Shown one piece after another: positions 15,911-23,226 of a stretch of DNA of 24,599 bases; within the stretch, counting starts at the first letter, position 1, and every line of letters starts with the position of its first letter. Location of the stretch: positions 1 to 24,599 of the forward strand of contig CBFCXR010000019.1 in assembly GCA_965602045.1 (NCBI GenBank). The letters are read 5' to 3'. This DNA comes from G020354785 sp965602045. Its GTDB lineage: Bacteria > Bacteroidota > Bacteroidia > Bacteroidales > UBA10428. A program made the position numbers and the translations under genes. The notes beneath the pieces are model-generated. The model saw only the letters and a program-made list of their open reading frames with translations. It was not told the DNA's origin and did no database searches.

Positions 15911-16708
15911 ATGGCTATGAAATTTAGATTAAGTACCTATTTTAGAATAAGTTTAAAAGCTTTGCTTACAATAAGCATATTGTTTTCATCTTGTATATCT
16001 CAAAAGAAAGTTACATTATTACAAGAGAAAACTACTAAGGAAGTAACTCAGCAATTTGAAAATCCTAAAAGCACAACATACAGGATTCAAATTGGAGATC
16101 ACCTCTATATAAAAGTCTATAGTGTCGATCCAAAAACAAGCAAATTTTTTCAAACCGATTTTCCAAATCTGATGAATACTACTTATTTGTATTTGAACAG
16201 TTATCTGGTAGATGAGTTTGGATTTATCAACTTCTCTTTTGTCGATAAAATGTATGTTAAAGGATTAACAGTTGTAGAAATCAAAGATCTGGTTCAAAAA
16301 ACCCTTAATGAGTATTTTAAGGAATGTACTGTTATCATTAAGTTGGTAAATTTCCAGGTTGCTGTTTTAGGTGAAGTAAATAATCCAGGTGATTTTACGA
16401 TATACAGGGATTATATAAACGTCCTTCAGGCTATTGGACTGGCCGGTGGTATAAAACAATTCGGTAACAGAAAAAATATTAAACTAATCAGGCAGACTCA
16501 AACAGGCTCCAGTATGCATTTTATAGACCTGACCAATAACAGGGTGCTTGAATCACCTAATTTTTATCTTATGCCTAACGACGTAGTATATGTTGAACCA
16601 TTGGGCAGCAAATCAAGAGCTTATGAAACATTTCCATACGGTACATTTTTTGTAGCTCTTTCAACTTTAATTTTTGGAGCTAATTTATACTTTACTCATA
16701 TTGAATAA
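15911..16708 (+). CDS. Wza-like polysaccharide export lipoprotein
   Basis: A 265-aa outer-membrane polysaccharide export protein. The N-terminus is a lipoprotein signal with lipobox FSSC (C28). A Poly_export domain begins at YRIQIGDHLYIKVYSVDP (from Y57), and an SLBB-type domain is seen at about 150-235 (VAVLGEVNNPGDFTIY, LQAIGLAGGIKQFGNRK, MPNDVVYVEPL). A hydrophobic helix near the C-terminus (about 245-263, FFVALSTLIFGANLYF) corresponds to the helix that lets Wza-type proteins cross the outer membrane. It should form the ring-shaped exit channel for an exopolysaccharide or capsule, docking onto the Wzc-like protein encoded next. ATG 15911 was chosen; ATG 15917 is an equally possible start two codons later. 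It is shorter than E. coli Wza, as is usual for Bacteroidota versions. Confidence 0.92.
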   Translation: MAMKFRLSTYFRISLKALLTISILFSSCISQKKVTLLQEKTTKEVTQQFENPKSTTYRIQIGDHLYIKVYSVDPKTSKFFQTDFPNLMNTTYLYLNSYLVDEFGFINFSFVDKMYVKGLTVVEIKDLVQKTLNEYFKECTVIIKLVNFQVAVLGEVNNPGDFTIYRDYINVLQAIGLAGGIKQFGNRKNIKLIRQTQTGSSMHFIDLTNNRVLESPNFYLMPNDVVYVEPLGSKSRAYETFPYGTFFVALSTLIFGANLYFTHIE

Positions 16709-16771
16709 AAACTAATAATTAAAAAATTCAGACAAGGAAAAAACAAGATGAAAAGGGCAAACTGAAATGTT

Positions 16772-19198
16772 ATGGATGAGAAATATCAATATGTTGAACA
16801 GGACGATACAATTGATATAAAATCCCTTGTTATCAAGAATCTGAAGCATTGGTATCTGTTTGTCTTTTTTCTGTTGATTGCATTTTTCATAGCCATTTTA
16901 GTTAATAAGTTCTCTATTCCTATTTACAAAGTAAGTACATGGATCTTAATAAGTGAGAAACAGGACCCTCTTGAACTTGAAAATCGTATAGTACCTTCGT
17001 TATATGGCAATCCATATAAGCTGGAAAATGAAATAGGTATTCTTAAATCGAAAAATCTTACGAAAAGGGTTATCGATAATCTTGATTTCGAAATATCTTA
17101 TTTTGTATCGGACAGGTTCAGTATGAAAGAATTATATAATGACTGTCCGTTCATTATCGAATATGATACTATTTTCGACCAGCCTCTTGGCGTCAATTTC
17201 CATACAACATTTTTATCTGACAGCATTCTGTTAATAAAAGCTGAGGGTAATGAAATTGTTATTCACAATTTCCATTTAAAAGCCAATACAAAAGTCCTTC
17301 CCTATTTTACGTTTGAAGATACTGTGGCCTTTGGTGATTTAACGGGTAATCAATTTTGCCGGTTCAGGCTAATTCCTAATTTTTCAGTTTTTAATAACAG
17401 AATAAAATATAAAGAATACTTGTTTTCATTCAATAGTCCCCTTCAGCTAATTAATAAATACAGAGGTTTTGATATTCAATCTGCAAAAAGTTCTTCTATA
17501 CTCGAACTCTCGTTAAAATGTTCAAATATTGAAAAAGGGGTTACTTTTTTAAATAAGTTAACTGAAATATATCTGCGTAAAGGCATTGAGAGAGATGATA
17601 AAATTGCTTCACGCACAATTGATTATATTGATAATCAGTTGAAAGGAATATCTGATTCACTCAGGTATTCTGAGGATCGGCTCCAGCATTTCAGAACATC
17701 AAAAAACATTATGAATATTGACTTTCAGACACAACAGGTTTATTCCAAAATGGAAGAATTGAATAATAAAAAAGCCGAGTTAACAGTTCAGTCAAAATAT
17801 TATAATTATTTGAAGGACTACCTGGAAAAAAGCAACAATGTAAATGATCTTATTGCCCCATCGTCAATGAATATAAATGACCCACTATTGAATAATTTTT
17901 TAATTGAACTTGCCAACATTTATACTGAAAGAACAGAATTATCTTTTAATTCAATCAAAAATAATCCTTATTTGAATTCACTGGAGATTAAAATGAAAAA
18001 TATAAAAGCTAAACTTATTGAAAATATTAACAACTTAATTAATGCAACAACTATTTCATTGGATGAGATTGATGGAAGAATAAATGAAATAGAAGGCAGA
18101 ATGAGCAAATTGCCAAAAAGCCAGCGTGAGTTACTGGTTATTGAAAGAAAATTTAAACTTAATGACGCCCTGTTTACCTTCTTACTAACTAAGCGTTCAG
18201 AATTTCAAATATCAAAAGCATCAAATCTGCCATCAAATGAGATCCTGGATAAAGCCTCTTCTGAAGATTACATTATTGTTAATCCTAATAAAAAACTGAA
18301 TTTTATTATTGCATTTTTACTCGGTATTTTTATTCCTGCAGCCTTAATATATCTTAGAGATTTATTTAAGGACAAAATTACCGATAAGAATGATATACAA
18401 AAATTAACAGATTATGCTGTAATTGGTAATATTATTCACCACAAACATAAAACAAATATCGTTGTAAATGATTTTCCAAAATCTTTGATAGCTGAATCAT
18501 TCCGATCATTAAGAACAAATTTTCAATTTATTTCAAATGAAAATAAGAATAGCCTCATTTTAGTCACATCAATAATCACAGGTGAAGGAAAGAGCTTTAC
18601 GGCATTAAACCTGGCATCTGTATTTGCACAAAATAAGAAAAAAGTCATAATTGTAGATTTTGATCTTAGAAAATCAAAAATACAGGAATATCTGAATTTG
18701 AACACTGATAAAGGATTAAGCAAATATTTAAGTAATAATGCTGAAATTGAAGAAATCATTCAAAAATGTGAGATTGAAAATGTTGATGTTATAGCTGCAG
18801 GGGTAATACCGCCAAATCCCACAGAATTAATTTCTTCTTCCAGAACCACAATGTTATTTAATTATCTAAAAAAGCATTATGATTATATTCTTGTTGATTC
18901 CCCCCCGTTAGGATTAGTTTCCGATGCACTTTTATTGATTAAATACAGCAATATTAATTTATTTATCCTCAGGTATAACTTTACTCCTAAGAATTTATTC
19001 TCACTAATTATGACTGACGTGGAAAAACGAAAAGTTGAAAACATAAGTTTATTATTAAATGACGTGAAAATATCAAAGACCGGTTATGGGTATGGTTACG
19101 GTTACGGGTATGGGTACGGTTATGGATATGGATACGGTGATTCAGAAAAGAAAAAAAATATTAAAAACAGAATCACTGAGGTATTCACTAAAAATTGA
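16772..19198 (+). CDS. Wzc-like polysaccharide co-polymerase / tyrosine autokinase
   Basis: An 808-aa fused co-polymerase and BY-kinase. The Wzz-type domain begins with a membrane helix (about 28-48, YLFVFFLLIAFFIAIL). A long periplasmic part with coiled-coil character (about 270-480) includes the family's PKSQRELL motif. A second membrane helix lies at about 510-527 (LNFIIAFLLGIFIPAALIYL). The cytoplasmic kinase has Walker A ITGEGKS (602-608), Walker A' VIIVDFDLRKS (625-635) and Walker B DYILVDSPP (704-712). The C-terminus carries nine tyrosines at every second residue, G771 to G789, the expected autophosphorylation cluster. Such proteins control chain length and export of surface polysaccharide by cycling phosphorylation and oligomerisation; no phosphatase gene is seen here. 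The preceding Wza-like gene ends 63 bases upstream. A run of seven C (18900-18906) lies exactly at Walker B. Confidence 0.93.
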   Translation: MDEKYQYVEQDDTIDIKSLVIKNLKHWYLFVFFLLIAFFIAILVNKFSIPIYKVSTWILISEKQDPLELENRIVPSLYGNPYKLENEIGILKSKNLTKRVIDNLDFEISYFVSDRFSMKELYNDCPFIIEYDTIFDQPLGVNFHTTFLSDSILLIKAEGNEIVIHNFHLKANTKVLPYFTFEDTVAFGDLTGNQFCRFRLIPNFSVFNNRIKYKEYLFSFNSPLQLINKYRGFDIQSAKSSSILELSLKCSNIEKGVTFLNKLTEIYLRKGIERDDKIASRTIDYIDNQLKGISDSLRYSEDRLQHFRTSKNIMNIDFQTQQVYSKMEELNNKKAELTVQSKYYNYLKDYLEKSNNVNDLIAPSSMNINDPLLNNFLIELANIYTERTELSFNSIKNNPYLNSLEIKMKNIKAKLIENINNLINATTISLDEIDGRINEIEGRMSKLPKSQRELLVIERKFKLNDALFTFLLTKRSEFQISKASNLPSNEILDKASSEDYIIVNPNKKLNFIIAFLLGIFIPAALIYLRDLFKDKITDKNDIQKLTDYAVIGNIIHHKHKTNIVVNDFPKSLIAESFRSLRTNFQFISNENKNSLILVTSIITGEGKSFTALNLASVFAQNKKKVIIVDFDLRKSKIQEYLNLNTDKGLSKYLSNNAEIEEIIQKCEIENVDVIAAGVIPPNPTELISSSRTTMLFNYLKKHYDYILVDSPPLGLVSDALLLIKYSNINLFILRYNFTPKNLFSLIMTDVEKRKVENISLLLNDVKISKTGYGYGYGYGYGYGYGYGYGDSEKKKNIKNRITEVFTKN
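19082..19138 (+). repeat. (Gly-Tyr)9-Gly coding repeat in the kinase tail
   Basis: Nineteen codons alternate Gly and Tyr. Codons vary (GGT, GGG, GGA; TAT, TAC), so the DNA is an imperfect six-base repeat rather than a clean microsatellite. That fits selection on the protein sequence, but slippage could still change tyrosine number in steps of one Gly-Tyr pair. Confidence 0.85.
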
Positions 19199-19210
19199 AG
19201 TTAACTCCTT

Positions 19211-19660
19211 TTATAATGTAGAATATTCCGGAATCTCTTCAATAAATGAAAATCTTTTATCCTTTGGAATAAATTTACAGCAATAGTGCTTAAGGCCATT
19301 TGTGATTATTAAATAATCCACATTGAAACTTATATTATAATTAGTAATCTGATCAAATGTACCCTGATTAATTGTTACTGCAGGGGATTTACATTCGATT
19401 ATTAAATTTGGCTTGCCTTCTTTATTAAAAACCACAATATCACATCTTTTTGAAAGTTTGTTTATTTTAAACTCCATTTCAACTGAAATAAGCTGCTGAG
19501 GATAGTTCTTTTCTTTAATTATATACATTATAAAATTCTGACGAACCCATTCTTCAGGTGTAATCAAAATATATTTTCTTCTTATTTCATCAAAAATATA
19601 TTTTCTATTATCTTCAGACTTTATCTTAAACGAATAAGTTGGTAAATTTAAATTTTCCAT
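19211..19660 (-). CDS. Lone HsdR_N-type PD-(D/E)XK domain protein
   Basis: A 149-aa protein resembling the N-terminal nuclease domain of type I restriction R subunits (HSDR_N_2). ITPEEWVRQNFIMYI is the typical opening helix. The core shows D74 in RCDIVVF and E89-C-K91 in LIIECKSP, matching the D...ExK metal-binding pattern of PD-(D/E)XK nucleases. Downstream NYNISFNVDYLIITNG fits the family. There is no helicase, specificity or methylase gene, so this is not a restriction system. Such stand-alone proteins commonly sit divergent to holA in Bacteroidota, as here (104 bases apart), and their role is unknown. Its 3' end lies 12 bases from the convergent Wzc-like gene with no obvious terminator between. 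Confidence 0.85.
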   Translation of the reverse strand: MENLNLPTYSFKIKSEDNRKYIFDEIRRKYILITPEEWVRQNFIMYIIKEKNYPQQLISVEMEFKINKLSKRCDIVVFNKEGKPNLIIECKSPAVTINQGTFDQITNYNISFNVDYLIITNGLKHYCCKFIPKDKRFSFIEEIPEYSTL

Positions 19661-19764
19661 AAATTATTCATATGGATAAAACAGTATACAAAAGTGAATA
19701 TAGATAGAATTATTCAATCAATACTTATCCTGCAAGTACAAAATTTGAATTTAAACTACATAAA

Positions 19765-20766
19765 ATGACATTTGAGCAAATTCTGGCTGATTTAAAAAAT
19801 AAAACCTATAAACCTGTATATTTATTAATGGGCGAAGAACCTTACTTCATTGATATAATTACTGATTATATTACCGATAATGTACTTACAGAATCCGAAA
19901 AAACGTTTAACCAGGTTATTTTATATGGGAAAGATACCGATGTACGGGCAATTATCGATTCTGCCAGGCGTTTTCCAATGATGTCAGAATCCCAGGTTGT
20001 TGTAGTTAAAGAGGCACAGTATTTAGAAAAAATCAGCGATCTGGTATTTTATGCCAATAATCCGCTTAAATCAACAATACTTGTTATTAACTATAAACAT
20101 CAGAAGTTTGATAAGAGACTTAAACTCTATAAAGCAATCAATGAAAAAGGTGTAATATTCGAATCAAAAAGACTATATGATAATCAGATTGCAGATTTTA
20201 TAAAATCCTATCTTAATAAAAAAGGTTATAAAATTGAACCGGCCACAACTATTCTATTAATTGAATTTCTGGGAAATGATTTAGGTAAAATAGTTAAAGA
20301 ATTAGAAAAACTAATAATAGCTTTAGATACAGGTAATAAAACCATAACATCCCTGGATGTTGAAAAGAATATAGGAATTAGTAAAGATTATAACAACTTT
20401 GAACTTCAGAAGGCATTAATAAAAAAGGACATATTAAAAGCTAACCGTATAATAAATTATTTCGATAAAAATCAGAAAAATAATCCTATTCCATTAACAA
20501 TAACATCACTTTATTATTTCTTTAGTAAAGTACTGGCTTATCATTCCATTGATGATAAATCAAAAAATAAAATTGTATCTGCTTTAAAAATCAATCCCTA
20601 TTTTATTTCTGATTATCAGTCAGCTGCCAGGGCATACTCTCCCGCTAAAGTCGAATCAATTATCTCAATACTCAGGGAATATGATTTAAAATCAAAGGGA
20701 GTTGGTAACATATCAACTTCACCGGGCAATTTATTAAAAGAGTTAATTTACAAAATCCTCCATTAA
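19765..20766 (+). CDS. holA: DNA polymerase III delta subunit
   Basis: A 333-aa HolA-family protein. The opening ILADLKNKTYKPVYLLMGEE followed by PYFIDIITDYI is characteristic of delta subunits (domain I, a degenerate AAA+ fold without Walker motifs). FPMMSESQVVVVKEAQYL and FLGNDLGKIVKELEKLI are further family landmarks, and the C-terminal collar domain includes SPGNLLKELIYKIL. Delta opens the beta sliding clamp as part of the clamp-loader complex during replication. Length is normal for the family. It is divergent from the HsdR_N-type gene and followed after 130 bases by a rhomboid gene; that gap holds no recognisable feature. Confidence 0.92.
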   Translation: MTFEQILADLKNKTYKPVYLLMGEEPYFIDIITDYITDNVLTESEKTFNQVILYGKDTDVRAIIDSARRFPMMSESQVVVVKEAQYLEKISDLVFYANNPLKSTILVINYKHQKFDKRLKLYKAINEKGVIFESKRLYDNQIADFIKSYLNKKGYKIEPATTILLIEFLGNDLGKIVKELEKLIIALDTGNKTITSLDVEKNIGISKDYNNFELQKALIKKDILKANRIINYFDKNQKNNPIPLTITSLYYFFSKVLAYHSIDDKSKNKIVSALKINPYFISDYQSAARAYSPAKVESIISILREYDLKSKGVGNISTSPGNLLKELIYKILH

Positions 20767-20896
20767 TACAATTTTATTTCATTCCGTTAATCCTGTATTA
20801 TATAAATCCGGAACTTAAAAAAAGTGCAGGAGTGTATTGTTTTGAGTTTTATATATTAATCACCAGATATTTTTATATTTACACAATTTTTGAGTC

Positions 20897-21514
20897 ATGA
20901 CATATATTATTATAGCCTTTACCGCAATAATTTCCATAATGGCATTTAACAATTCTGAGATCTTCTCAAAATTTCAGTTTAATGCTTATCAGATTTATCA
21001 TCGTAAAGAATGGCATAGATTATTAACACATGGATTTCTTCATGCCAACTGGACTCATCTGATAGTCAACATGCTGGCTTTATTCCTGCTGGGACCTGCT
21101 GTTGAAAGATATTTTAATGAATTAATGCGGATAGGGATCATTAAATATCATCGCTTAATATTTCTGTTATTCTATTTATTAGCAATAATTCTATCTTCTC
21201 TAATAAGTCTTTACAAACAAAAAAATAATGCCTGGTATAACTCTGTTGGGGCATCGGGTGCTGTTTCAGCCATAATATTCTTTTATATATTTTTTAATCC
21301 CTGGAAAATGCTATATATCTATGGCATTCTGCCTGTTCCCGGAATTATTTTAGGTGCATTGTATCTTATCTATTCACAGTATATGAGTAAAAGGAATGTT
21401 GATAATATTAATCACGACGCCCATTTTATAGGTGCAGTATTTGGTTTTATATTTCCAATACTTCTTGATTTTAGATTATTAAGTAATTTTATTGCCGAAT
21501 TTTTTAGGTTCTAG
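20897..21514 (+). CDS. Rhomboid-family intramembrane serine protease
   Basis: A 205-aa polytopic membrane protein with about six hydrophobic segments. The rhomboid signature is complete: RLLTHGFLHANWTHLIVNM (the HxxxN oxyanion region), the catalytic serine in VGASGAV (S120), and the catalytic histidine in HDAHFIGAVFG (H176), which pairs with the serine inside the membrane. Substrates are unknown. In Bacteroidota such short rhomboids consist of the protease core only, as seen here with no extra cytoplasmic domain. The gene stands alone on the plus strand, 130 bases after holA and 45 bases before the aminotransferase gene, with which it may be cotranscribed. Confidence 0.9.
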   Translation: MTYIIIAFTAIISIMAFNNSEIFSKFQFNAYQIYHRKEWHRLLTHGFLHANWTHLIVNMLALFLLGPAVERYFNELMRIGIIKYHRLIFLLFYLLAIILSSLISLYKQKNNAWYNSVGASGAVSAIIFFYIFFNPWKMLYIYGILPVPGIILGALYLIYSQYMSKRNVDNINHDAHFIGAVFGFIFPILLDFRLLSNFIAEFFRF

Positions 21515-21559
21515 GGCAAATATAAATTATGCTTTCTTAAGCTAAATCCACTACCAGAA

Positions 21560-22420
21560 ATGCAGATCAGTAAATATGTTTGCTTAAACGGAAATTTTAT
21601 CAAATTAGATCAACCTGTTTTTAATAATGATAACAGGGCTTTTCATTATGGAGATGCATTATTTGAGACTATTCATGCTAACGGAACAAAACCACAATTT
21701 CTTGAATTGCATATAACCAGACTTATCCATGGGATGACAATTCTTAAAATGAATACTCCTGAAGATTTTAAAACAGGGTATTTTGAAAGGCTAATAACAA
21801 ATATCTTAAATAAAAACCGGCAACTCCAGGGTGCAAGAATAAGATTAACAGTATTTAGAAATCCCGGCGGATTATATACACCATCATCAAATGAAGTATC
21901 TTTTCTAATTGAATCTTTTCCGCTTGAACATGACAGATATATATTAAATACAAAGGGTTATGCAATTGATGTTTATGAGGATATACGAAAACCAGTTAAT
22001 GCATTATCAAATTTAAAATCAACAAACTCTTTAATATTTGTATTAGCGGGCATATTTAAAAAAGAAAAGAAACTGGATGATTGTCTGATTATTAATGAAA
22101 AGCAGAGAGTAATTGAATCAATAAGTTCAAATATTTTTGCTGTGAAAAATTCCAGGATTTTAACACCTGGATTAACCGAGGGTTGCCTTGCAGGAATAAT
22201 GAGACATACAATAATTGGTATATTAAAATCTCATAATTATTTTGTTAATGATAATTGCTCATTAACTGTTCAGGATCTTCTTGCAGCCGATGAAATACTG
22301 CTAACTAATGCTATTGCAGGCATCAGATGGGTTATGGCATTCAGGCAAAAAAGATATTATAATGATACGTCCAAATTTCTCATTAAGAAACTAAATGAGA
22401 TATCGTTTAATAATTACTAA
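21560..22420 (+). CDS. Class IV (PabC/IlvE-like) PLP aminotransferase or lyase
   Basis: A 286-aa fold-type IV PLP enzyme. NRAFHYGDALFETIHANG is the typical N-terminal motif (GDxxFE). K153 in SNLKSTN is the expected PLP-binding lysine. ESISSNIFAVKNSRILTPGL with GCLAGIMRH forms the conserved C-terminal part that holds the cofactor phosphate, and DEILLTNAIAGIRWV closes the family pattern. Either 4-amino-4-deoxychorismate lyase (folate synthesis) or a branched-chain/D-amino-acid type aminotransferase is possible. The length and the AIAGIRWV ending favour the PabC-like group, but no pabA or pabB gene is in view to confirm it. Confidence 0.85.
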   Translation: MQISKYVCLNGNFIKLDQPVFNNDNRAFHYGDALFETIHANGTKPQFLELHITRLIHGMTILKMNTPEDFKTGYFERLITNILNKNRQLQGARIRLTVFRNPGGLYTPSSNEVSFLIESFPLEHDRYILNTKGYAIDVYEDIRKPVNALSNLKSTNSLIFVLAGIFKKEKKLDDCLIINEKQRVIESISSNIFAVKNSRILTPGLTEGCLAGIMRHTIIGILKSHNYFVNDNCSLTVQDLLAADEILLTNAIAGIRWVMAFRQKRYYNDTSKFLIKKLNEISFNNY

Positions 22421-22485
22421 TCAAATATCCTGTTATATGTAATAATTAATTAAGTAAAATTCAGGAGAAGTGAGTAACCGGATAT

Positions 22486-23073
22486 TTAATTCATTTGAGG
22501 ATTTTCAGGGAAATTGGCCCACATCTCATATTTCTTCCCCATTCTTTTAAGAGTTGCCTTCCAGAAATGCTTACTTATAGGTGCCATGATTTCCTGTGGA
22601 TCAAGCTCAGAGACAACCCATGAATTATCAGCAAGTTCATCTTCCAGTTGTTTTTCATGCCATCCTGAATAACCTAAAAAGAAACGTATTTGTTCCTTTC
22701 CGATATTTCCTGATTCAACTAATTTCTTTATGACATCAAAATCGCCTCCCCAGTATATATTACCCACGACTTTTACACTTTTTGGAATAATATCGCCTAA
22801 TGTATGTAAATAGTGCAATGTATTCGTATTGACCGGCCCTCCAAGTGAAATCAGAGCATCAGTTTCCGGAAAATCCTTTATAACATCATTAGCCTGCAGA
22901 TTAACTGGTTTGTTAAGAACAAATCCAACAGCTCCCTCTGATGAATATTCTGTTAATAAGACAATTGACCGCTTAAAATAATTGTCCTGCAAGAAGGGCT
23001 CTGAAATTAAAATTTTGCCCTTTGCGGGACCAGTATCATTATCAGTCTCAAAAAAATTATAATCCAGGTTCAT
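22486..23073 (-). CDS. YqgE/AlgH family protein (UPF0301)
   Basis: A 195-aa protein with all the landmarks of the YqgE/AlgH (DUF179) family: KGKILISEPFLQDNYFKRSI near the start, VLLTEYSSEGAVGFVLNKP, SLGGPVNTNTLHYLH, YWGGDFD, and FFLGYSGWHEKQLEDELAD. It is a cytoplasmic globular protein with no signal peptide. The molecular function of the family is not established; AlgH was originally linked to alginate regulation in Pseudomonas. Length is typical. The gene converges with the aminotransferase gene (65-base gap, no clear terminator) and diverges from the NhaC-type gene. Confidence 0.92.
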   Translation of the reverse strand: MNLDYNFFETDNDTGPAKGKILISEPFLQDNYFKRSIVLLTEYSSEGAVGFVLNKPVNLQANDVIKDFPETDALISLGGPVNTNTLHYLHTLGDIIPKSVKVVGNIYWGGDFDVIKKLVESGNIGKEQIRFFLGYSGWHEKQLEDELADNSWVVSELDPQEIMAPISKHFWKATLKRMGKKYEMWANFPENPQMN

Positions 23074-23128
23074 GGTGATTATTTTTCATTCCATCGCAAA
23101 TATTATTCCAAATCCTATATTAATTTAA

Positions 23129-23136
23129 CAAAATTA
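23129..23136 (-). promoter_or_regulatory. Candidate -7 element for the YqgE gene
   Basis: On the minus strand the bases read TAATTTTG, fitting TAnnTTTG, and lie about 55 bases before the YqgE start. A T-rich stretch (GGTTTTTT) stands near the -33 position. The 23074-23226 gap must also hold the NhaC promoter, for which I see no clear element. Confidence 0.35.
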
Positions 23137-23226
23137 TAATAAAATATCTGAAAAAACCTTTACTAATTCTTTAATTAAATTATTTACTTTGAAATAATAT
23201 TTTAATTTACCATATTTAAATATTAT

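Noticed and set aside
19086..19286. A plus-strand frame reading the Gly-Tyr repeat as alternating Met/Thr/Val residues and running past the kinase stop
   Set aside because: It is a shifted reading of the repeat; the Wzc frame explains the region and the extension is antisense to the HsdR_N-type gene.
19211..19660. Type I restriction-modification system
   Set aside because: Only an HsdR_N-like domain is present; there is no helicase part and no HsdM or HsdS gene in the window.
22423..22487. 8-bp inverted repeat (AAATATCC / GGATATTT) between the aminotransferase and YqgE genes
   Set aside because: The arms are 49 bases apart, the stem is short and no T tract follows, so a terminator or operator is not supported.
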